Source of the DNA: Vaginella massiliensis
GTDB lineage: Bacteria; Bacteroidota; Bacteroidia; Flavobacteriales; Weeksellaceae
Direction of reading: 5' to 3'
Assembly (NCBI RefSeq): GCF_900089075.1
Contig: NZ_LT593746.1
Span: forward strand, 494,920 to 558,919
Length of the DNA stretch: 64,000 nucleotides
The notes under the pieces are model-generated. The model was not told the origin of the DNA and searched no databases. It saw nothing but the letters and a program-made list of their open reading frames with translations. Of this stretch, positions 58,304 through 64,000 are shown one piece after another. A program made the translations under genes and the position numbers. Every line of letters starts with the position of its first letter. The first letter of the stretch is position 1.

Positions 58304-58735
58304 ATGAAAATTGCAATTGGCGCAGATCATGCTGGATTCGAATTGAAAGAAAAAATTAAAGATTTATTAACATCAAAAAATATTGAGTATAAAGATTTTG
58401 GAACGTTTTCAACAGCTAGTGTTGATTATCCAGATTTTGCTCATCCTACGGCTTTGGCTGTTGAAAACAAAGAATACACTTTCGGAATTCTTATCTGCGG
58501 AAGCGCACAAGGAGTAACCATGACCGCAAACAAACACCAAGGTGTACGTGCTGCGCTTTGTTGGATGACCGATATTGCAAAATTGGCAAGACAACATAAT
58601 GATGCCAATATGCTTACCTTACCCGCTCGATTTATTGCCAAAGATTATGCATTCGAAATTGTAGAAATTTTTATCAATACTCCATTCGAAGGAGGAAGAC
58701 ATCAAAACAGAGTCGATAAAATATCTTGCAGCTAA
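58304..58735 (+). CDS. rpiB: Ribose-5-phosphate isomerase B
   Basis: The 143-residue enzyme interconverts ribose 5-phosphate and ribulose 5-phosphate. GADHAGFELKEKIK (6-19) supplies the phosphate-binding loop and acid-base residues D8/H9, and C65 in ILICGSAQGVTMTANK is the catalytic cysteine of RpiB. GGRHQNRVDKI closes the protein. ATGs at 58301 and 58304 are both downstream of the promoter; the second begins the family core. The length is typical. Confidence 0.94.
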   Translation: MKIAIGADHAGFELKEKIKDLLTSKNIEYKDFGTFSTASVDYPDFAHPTALAVENKEYTFGILICGSAQGVTMTANKHQGVRAALCWMTDIAKLARQHNDANMLTLPARFIAKDYAFEIVEIFINTPFEGGRHQNRVDKISCS

Positions 58736-58845
58736 AAGAATTTTTATAAAATTCGAATTTTATTTTAGATCGAGCAGTCTTATCGGTTACCTTTGTATGG
58801 TAAAATAGCGATTTTGTGAATGGCTCAATTTTAGCTGTGCTACTT

Positions 58846-58873
58846 TTGCTGTTGGTTTTATGATTTACTTTTG
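58846..58873 (+). promoter_or_regulatory. Promoter of rnr
   Basis: TTG (58846-58848), a 17-base spacer and TACTTTTG (58866-58873) fit the consensus exactly. Two further TAnnTTTG boxes lie upstream at 58788 and 58841. Confidence 0.65.
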
Positions 58874-58920
58874 ATATAATCAAAAAAAAAACAGCAGTTT
58901 ATTCAACTATAATTTAGAAT

Positions 58921-61077
58921 ATGTCGAAAAAGAAAAAATTCAAAAATAATTCTAATCACCAAAACAAGCTTCAGAAATTTTCTAAACAAATCATAGAAGT
59001 CTTGTTCAAAAATCCAAATAAACCGCTCAATTACAAACAAATAGCTTCTGCGTTGAAATTGGAAAATAGAATTGATAGAGAAATTCTTATCAAAAACCTC
59101 TACATTTTGGCAAAGGAAAAAAAAATTGTAGAATCTGAAAAAGGAAAATACAAACTGAACAATGTAGAGCGAGATTATGTTTTGGGTACGATAGACATTA
59201 CCCAAAGCGGAAGCGCTTATGTTTTGGTCGAAGGATCGGAGAAGGACATCTACGTACCGAAAGGCAAAACCAAAAATGCCATGCAAGGCGATAAAGTTCG
59301 TCTGTATCTATTTCCGCCAAAACCGCACAGTAGGAGAGAAGGCGAAGTAGTCGAAATCGTACAGCGACTAAAGACCCAATACACGGGCATCTACGAAGAA
59401 CACAAAACAGGCACTTACGGCTTTGTCGCGATGCAAGGTGGAAATTCTAAAGATTTCTACATCCCAAAAGGTAAATCTATGAACGCCAAAAATGGCGATA
59501 AAGTAGTAGTCGAACTGATCGATTGGCCAGAAAACGACGATTCGCCAATAGGTTATGTACGAGAAGTTTTGGGTAATCCTAAAGATTCTAATGTAGAAAT
59601 GCACGCCATATTGCTAGAATACGGTTTACCAGAAGATTTCCCAGCAGAAGTTATAGCAGAAGCCAACAATATCGATACACGCATCGATGAAGCAGAGGCA
59701 AGCAAACGTCGCGATATGCGAGCGGTAACCACATTTACCATAGATCCAAAAGATGCAAAAGATTTTGATGATGCCCTGTCGATACAAAAATTAGAAAACG
59801 GAAATTGGGAAATCGGTGTTCACATTGCCGATGTTACCCACTATGTACGTCCGGGGATGTTGATCGATCAAGAAGCATACAAACGCGCTACATCGGTGTA
59901 TTTGGTAGACCGTGTGGTGCCAATGTTGCCCGAAATTTTGAGTAACGTTGCCTGTTCGCTACGTCCAAATGAAGATAAATTTACCTTTTCTGCTGTTTTC
60001 GAAATGAACGATCAAGCCAAAGTTATCAAATCATGGTTTGGTAGAACGGTTACCCATTCCAATCGTCGTTTTACGTATGACGAAGCTCAGGTCATCATAG
60101 AAGGAGCAGAGGGTGACTTCAAAGAAGAAATATTAGCGCTCGATCGTTTGGCGAAAAAATTACGTCGCAATAGATTGAAAGAAGGCGCTATTAATTTCGA
60201 TAAAATAGAAGTGAAATTCGATTTAGATGAAAACCATAATCCAACGGGAGTATACTTCAAAATCAGTAAAGATGCCAATCATTTGATCGAGGAATTCATG
60301 TTGCTTTGCAACCGAAAAGTGTCAGAATTTGTGAGTTTAGAAAATGGAAAAGAATCCAACAAAACGTATATCTATCGTATACACGATGATCCCGATTCTG
60401 ATAAACTGATCGATCTGAAAAATTTGGTTTGGCAATTTGGTTATGACCTCGAATTGGGTGATCGTAAGAAAACCATCAAATCACTGAACAAACTTTTGGC
60501 TGATGTAAAAGGTAAACCCGAAGAAAATATGGTCGAAACTTTGGCAATGCGTTCGATGTCGAAAGCTAAATATTCTACCGACAACATTGGGCACTATGGT
60601 TTGGCATTCGATTATTATACCCATTTTACATCGCCTATTCGTCGTTATCCCGATATGTTGGCGCATCGTTTGTTGCAAGATTATTTAGACAAAAAGAGTT
60701 CTCCAGCTCAGACAATCTACGAAGACAAATGCTTGCACTGCTCAGCTCGAGAGAAGTTGGCTTCAGAAGCCGAACGAGAATCGATCAAATTCATGCAAGT
60801 AAAATACATGCTGCCATTTGTTGGCGAGACTTTCGAAGGTTTTATCTCGGGTGTGCAGGAGTATGGCATTTTTGTAGAGTTGCCTTTGACTAGAAGCGAA
60901 GGCTTGATTCGAACACGCAACATCGAGGGTGATTATTATTATTTTGATGAAAAAAATCATGCTTTGGTCGGTCGTAGCACAGGAAACAAGCTTCAGCTAG
61001 GCGATCGGGTTACAGTAAGATTAAGATCTGCCGATTTGCTCAAGAAACAATTAGACTTTGATTTATTAGTTGATTAG
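58921..61077 (+). CDS. rnr: Ribonuclease R
   Basis: The 718-residue 3'-5' exoribonuclease degrades structured RNA. It has a lysine-rich N-terminus, a winged-helix-like region (about 20-78), two cold-shock OB domains (about 84-220), the RNB catalytic domain with DPKDAKDFDDALSI (about 276-289; catalytic aspartates) and HYGLAFDYYTHFTSPIRRYPD, and a C-terminal S1 domain. The short basic tail of E. coli RNase R is missing. The order and length match RNase R of Bacteroidota. Confidence 0.94.
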   Translation: MSKKKKFKNNSNHQNKLQKFSKQIIEVLFKNPNKPLNYKQIASALKLENRIDREILIKNLYILAKEKKIVESEKGKYKLNNVERDYVLGTIDITQSGSAYVLVEGSEKDIYVPKGKTKNAMQGDKVRLYLFPPKPHSRREGEVVEIVQRLKTQYTGIYEEHKTGTYGFVAMQGGNSKDFYIPKGKSMNAKNGDKVVVELIDWPENDDSPIGYVREVLGNPKDSNVEMHAILLEYGLPEDFPAEVIAEANNIDTRIDEAEASKRRDMRAVTTFTIDPKDAKDFDDALSIQKLENGNWEIGVHIADVTHYVRPGMLIDQEAYKRATSVYLVDRVVPMLPEILSNVACSLRPNEDKFTFSAVFEMNDQAKVIKSWFGRTVTHSNRRFTYDEAQVIIEGAEGDFKEEILALDRLAKKLRRNRLKEGAINFDKIEVKFDLDENHNPTGVYFKISKDANHLIEEFMLLCNRKVSEFVSLENGKESNKTYIYRIHDDPDSDKLIDLKNLVWQFGYDLELGDRKKTIKSLNKLLADVKGKPEENMVETLAMRSMSKAKYSTDNIGHYGLAFDYYTHFTSPIRRYPDMLAHRLLQDYLDKKSSPAQTIYEDKCLHCSAREKLASEAERESIKFMQVKYMLPFVGETFEGFISGVQEYGIFVELPLTRSEGLIRTRNIEGDYYYFDEKNHALVGRSTGNKLQLGDRVTVRLRSADLLKKQLDFDLLVD

Positions 61078-61105
61078 AATTTCATAACTTGCAAGCCTTT
61101 AGGTT

Positions 61106-61786
61106 ATGGAATTAGTCTTATCAGCAATATTAATCGGAATTATTTTAAGTCTATTTTTAATAGGACCTGTCTTTTTCTTGTTGGTCGATACCAGCCTCAA
61201 CAAAGGTTGGCGTTCGGCGGTTGTACTCGATTTGGGAGTAATTACTGCAGATGTTTTGTGCATTGCCGCTGCCTATTTCGGATCCAAGGATTTCACCGAT
61301 TACGTTGCCACGCACCCCAAATATTACCAAATTTACATCATCGCAGGTTTCTTTGTGGTGGTCTATGGTTTTTTTATGTATTTTTCCAAGCCAGTATTGC
61401 ATTTGAGCGATGAAGCAGGAGTGATTAGTCGCAATTATTTGCGCACGTTTTTCAACGGATTTGTGATGAATTTGTTGAATGTCGGGGTAATTGTTTTTTG
61501 GTTTGTTATCGTTTCTTCCATTATCCTCAAATATCCAGATCCATCGCATTTTATGCTCTATATGGGTATAGTATTAGGAACATTTTTTAGCATAGACCTC
61601 ATCAAAATTTTCTTAGCAGCCAAACTCAAATCCCGAATTACCGATCAGAAAGTCTTCGTGATCAGAAAAATCGTTGGGATCTGTTTGCTGATTTTCGGAA
61701 TCATCATCGGTTTGAAAGGCTTTGGATTCTTCCAAGGAATTGATAAGAAAATCGAAAATAAATTGAATATCGAGCAGAATCTCTAA
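61106..61786 (+). CDS. LysE-family exporter
   Basis: The 226-residue inner-membrane protein has six hydrophobic segments. ILSLFLIGPVFFLLVDTSLNKGWRSAVVLD (from residue 14) is the typical LysE/RhtB N-terminus with the conserved G-P and D, and the C-terminal helix pair is regular. Members export amino acids or related metabolites using the proton gradient. The substrate is unknown. It follows rnr by 28 bases and may be cotranscribed. Confidence 0.85.
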   Translation: MELVLSAILIGIILSLFLIGPVFFLLVDTSLNKGWRSAVVLDLGVITADVLCIAAAYFGSKDFTDYVATHPKYYQIYIIAGFFVVVYGFFMYFSKPVLHLSDEAGVISRNYLRTFFNGFVMNLLNVGVIVFWFVIVSSIILKYPDPSHFMLYMGIVLGTFFSIDLIKIFLAAKLKSRITDQKVFVIRKIVGICLLIFGIIIGLKGFGFFQGIDKKIENKLNIEQNL

Positions 61787-61827
61787 AGGCTTTAATTTGA
61801 TTTAGATTCTAAATGTTTTTTTACTGG

Positions 61828-62829
61828 CTAAGCTTCGATTTTAGCCCTGATTTTCTCAAAAACATCATTCGCCTCAAGATGCTGAAAATAATCGAAATTC
61901 TTGAATTTTTTCGGGTCTTTACCATAGATACTCGTCGGTCGAATCGTTAAACCATCATCTTGTATCACATCTTCCATCGACTGCCCATAACCCAAAAATC
62001 CAGCGTAAGGATGAGTGCCGCCCCAAATCGATATTACCCGCGTTCCCATCAACGATGCCAAATGCATATTGGCACTATCCATAGAAATAATCACCTCCAA
62101 TTTGGCGATATACACCAATTCTTCATGAAAGGTCATTTTACCTGCCAATGATTTGATGTTGGCGTGTTTTTTTTCCCATTTATGAAGAATTCCAGCTTCT
62201 ATTTTTCCGCCTCCAAACAGCAAGACTTTATAGCCAGCTTCGGCAAACTTGATGGCGATGCTTTTCATTTTCTTTAAATCATACGTTTTGCTCTTGAATT
62301 TTGCAAAAGGAGCAATGCCAATCGTTTTTGGAATTTTGTTGGGACTCGGATACAATTGGTGCGATAAGTTGAGCGTATAGCCCAATTCTCGAAATACGTC
62401 GGCATATCGCTCGGTCATGTGTTTCAGAGGTTTCAGAACTTTGTTTTGTTGCGAGACCAAGGCTTTTTTTTCTGCACGACCTTTGTCTAAAACAGCAATT
62501 TTTTTTCCAGAAAATTGAAAAAATTTACACAAGATTTTGCTCCGAAGAACATGATGACAATCTGCAACTGCCGAGAAATGATACTTGTGCAAACGTCTGT
62601 ATAAGCGGTAGAGACCAAGAAGTCCTTTGTATTCATCATCCAAATCAACTGGGATAAAATGAATGTTTTCGATTTGGTTGAAAATGGCTTTCATGCCTGG
62701 CCTAGAAGCGACGTAGATCGAAATTTCATTGGAATGTTGTTTTTTCAACTCATCGAGTACAGGTGCCAGCATTGCCACATCTCCCAAAGCAGAAAATCGA
62801 AGCACCAAGATTCTCTTTTTGTTTTTCAT
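61828..62829 (-). CDS. Glycosyltransferase family 9 (heptosyltransferase-like)
   Basis: The 333-residue GT-B enzyme opens LRFSALGDVAMLAPVLDEL (10-28), the acceptor-side signature of the WaaC/WaaF family. The C-terminal half has IGIAPFAKFKSKTYDLKKM, MDSANMHLASLMGTRVISIWGGTHP and the usual ending. The family adds heptose or another sugar to LPS core. Bacteroidota often lack heptose, so the donor is uncertain. It follows sufE by 2 bases on the minus strand. Confidence 0.9.
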   Translation of the reverse strand: MKNKKRILVLRFSALGDVAMLAPVLDELKKQHSNEISIYVASRPGMKAIFNQIENIHFIPVDLDDEYKGLLGLYRLYRRLHKYHFSAVADCHHVLRSKILCKFFQFSGKKIAVLDKGRAEKKALVSQQNKVLKPLKHMTERYADVFRELGYTLNLSHQLYPSPNKIPKTIGIAPFAKFKSKTYDLKKMKSIAIKFAEAGYKVLLFGGGKIEAGILHKWEKKHANIKSLAGKMTFHEELVYIAKLEVIISMDSANMHLASLMGTRVISIWGGTHPYAGFLGYGQSMEDVIQDDGLTIRPTSIYGKDPKKFKNFDYFQHLEANDVFEKIRAKIEA

Positions 62830-62831
62830 AC

Positions 62832-63257
62832 CTATTGATTTGCTTTTGCCTGAAAGGCAATCGCATAAAACTTAAATTGTTTTATCATGGCCAATAAACC
62901 ATTGGCGCGGGTAGGCGATAAAAATTCTTGCAAACCTATCTCGCCAATGAAGTCGGTGTTCGCATTTACAATGTCTATAGGTTTTTGATTGTTGTAGATT
63001 CGCAACAGTAAGGCAGCAATACCTTTGGGTAAAATCGCATTGCTATCGACGGTGAACTGAATTTTATCGCCATCGAATTTTGCATCCAACCAAACAGAAG
63101 ATTGGCAACCTTTGATGAGTTTATCATCTGTTTTTTCATCTTCTGGCATCGACGGCAAATCTTTACCCAATTCGATGAGGTATTCGTATCGTTGTTCCCA
63201 ATCGTCGAAGAATGAAAACTCATCTATTATTTCTTGTTGAATTTCTTCTATTTTCAT
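62832..63257 (-). CDS. sufE: SufE-family sulfur acceptor protein
   Basis: The 141-residue protein accepts sulfur from the cysteine desulfurase SufS for iron-sulfur cluster assembly. The reactive cysteine is C51 in LIKGCQSSVWLDAKF, the same position as E. coli SufE. GLQEFLSPTRANGLLAMI near the C-terminus is the second family block. Length is typical. The remaining suf genes are not in the window. Confidence 0.93.
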   Translation of the reverse strand: MKIEEIQQEIIDEFSFFDDWEQRYEYLIELGKDLPSMPEDEKTDDKLIKGCQSSVWLDAKFDGDKIQFTVDSNAILPKGIAALLLRIYNNQKPIDIVNANTDFIGEIGLQEFLSPTRANGLLAMIKQFKFYAIAFQAKANQ

Positions 63258-63290
63258 ACAACAAAGTTAAGAAGATTTCTTTGATTTGGG

Positions 63291-63320
63291 TTGAGTTATT
63301 GCATTTGTCTTGTACATTTG
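63291..63320 (+). promoter_or_regulatory. Promoter of the D-2-hydroxyacid dehydrogenase gene
   Basis: TTG (63291-63293), a 19-base spacer and TACATTTG (63313-63320) match the Bacteroidota consensus; the ATG at 63337 is 17 bases downstream. Confidence 0.6.
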
Positions 63321-63336
63321 TATAAACACTTTTCGA

Positions 63337-64000
63337 ATGAAAATTTTAGCAATAGATACCAATCATCCCACATTGGTCAATGATCTACGCGATGCAGGTT
63401 TTACGGTAGACGAAGATTATGTAAATTCTAAAGAAAGAATTGAGGCTAAAATAGAGCAATACGATGGTTTGATTATTCGTTCCAGATTCCCGATTGATCG
63501 GAATTTTTTAGAAAAAGCATCAAAACTGAAATTCATTGGTAGAGTAGGAGCGGGTCTAGAAAATATCGACCAAGCCTACGCTGCAGAACGCAATATACAA
63601 TTGTTCAATTCGCCAGAAGGTAACCGCGATGCTGTTGGTGAGCATGCTGTAGGAATGTTGCTGATGTTGATGCATCATTTGCGTAGAGCCGATTTAGAAG
63701 TGCGCAACGGCATTTGGCGTCGTGAAGAGAATAGAGGCGATGAGTTGTACGGGAAGACGGTTGGGATTATCGGTTATGGCAATATGGGAAATGCTTTTGC
63801 AAAACGTTTACAAGGTTTTGGGGTTGAGGTGATTTGTTACGATATTCTCGATGGCAAAGGAAATGAGTACGCTCGTCAAGTTGATTTGAATGAATTTTTT
63901 GAAAAGGTCGATGTCTTGAGTTTGCATACACCGCAAACACCGTTAACCACCAAAATGATCAACAAAAATTTTATTCATAATTTTCGTAAACCGTTTTATC
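63337..64000 (+). CDS. D-2-hydroxyacid dehydrogenase, phosphoglycerate dehydrogenase-like (cut by window edge)
   Basis: The visible 221 codons start at ATG 63337 and run off the right edge. They contain the catalytic-side SRFPI and IGRVGAGLENIDQAYAAERN (68-87) and NSPEGNRDAVGEHAVGMLLM, then the NAD-binding VGIIGYGNMGNAFAKRLQGF (about 143-162) and LSLHTPQTPLTTKMINK. This fits SerA-type 3-phosphoglycerate dehydrogenase and related D-2-hydroxyacid dehydrogenases. Serine synthesis is likely but the substrate cannot be fixed. The C-terminal catalytic histidine is outside the window. Confidence 0.85.
   Translation, partial: MKILAIDTNHPTLVNDLRDAGFTVDEDYVNSKERIEAKIEQYDGLIIRSRFPIDRNFLEKASKLKFIGRVGAGLENIDQAYAAERNIQLFNSPEGNRDAVGEHAVGMLLMLMHHLRRADLEVRNGIWRREENRGDELYGKTVGIIGYGNMGNAFAKRLQGFGVEVICYDILDGKGNEYARQVDLNEFFEKVDVLSLHTPQTPLTTKMINKNFIHNFRKPFY

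Noticed and set aside
1-64000. CRISPR array, prophage, toxin-antitoxin or restriction system
   Set aside because: No regularly spaced repeats, phage structural genes, nuclease-methylase pairs or toxin-antitoxin pairs were seen on either strand.

Overview
The window is a chromosomal segment of a Bacteroidota bacterium of class Flavobacteriia, most likely near Weeksellaceae (the family is a guess). The signs are Bacteroidota-type promoters (TTG, 16-19 bases, then TAnnTTTG), almost no Shine-Dalgarno sites, two cargo proteins with type A sorting tails of the type IX secretion system (T9SS), lipoproteins with acidic residues after the lipid cysteine, TonB receptors with carboxypeptidase-regulatory-like N-termini, and a complete moxR-batABCD operon.

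1-14 kb, minus strand: a surface-polysaccharide operon read right to left. It holds a cupin sugar-phosphate isomerase, a cytidylyltransferase, a UDP-HexNAc C4-epimerase, two nucleotide-sugar dehydrogenases, a UDP-glucuronate epimerase, a Wzx flippase, two ATP-grasp ligases on either side of an opine-type dehydrogenase, a Wzy-like polymerase, a beta-helix protein and two glycosyltransferases. The sugar enzymes predict uronic acids. The ATP-grasp/opine dehydrogenase/ATP-grasp cassette suggests that an N-(carboxyethyl) amino acid is made and attached to them; this is the most novel proposal in the window.

14-30.8 kb: tRNA-Phe, ppa, a DUF5686 outer-membrane protein and pdhB (all minus). A promoter and cobalamin riboswitch then precede a btuB receptor and a BtuG-like surface lipoprotein. 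Next come a RarD/EamA permease, tadA, tRNA-Cys, folB, an Fe/Mn superoxide dismutase, a serine hydrolase, a 3'-5' exonuclease, a CNNM/CorC protein, a fused peptide-type ABC ATPase, a short-chain dehydrogenase and a small secreted protein.

30.9-42.6 kb: a three-gene overlapping operon (GT2, duplicated LAB_N protein, ArnT-like GT39) that probably modifies lipid A; serS; then a nuclease-family secreted protein, a TonB receptor and a DUF5689 lipoprotein that look like an uptake module; then a T9SS subtilisin-like protease.

42.8-57.8 kb: asd; a T9SS cargo protein whose sorting tail is cut five residues short by an in-frame stop; a complete IS1182-type element with inward-facing terminators at both ends; a bacilliredoxin; rnpA; marC with a small membrane protein; the moxR-DUF58-batABCD operon; a Spy-like small protein; pgk.

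57.8-64 kb: a 548-base AT-rich gap between divergent pgk and rpiB, carrying several TTATCAACA motifs (candidate replication origin), then rpiB, rnr, a LysE-family exporter, a GT9 glycosyltransferase, sufE and the start of a D-2-hydroxyacid dehydrogenase. No CRISPR array, prophage, rRNA or recognised defence system was seen.
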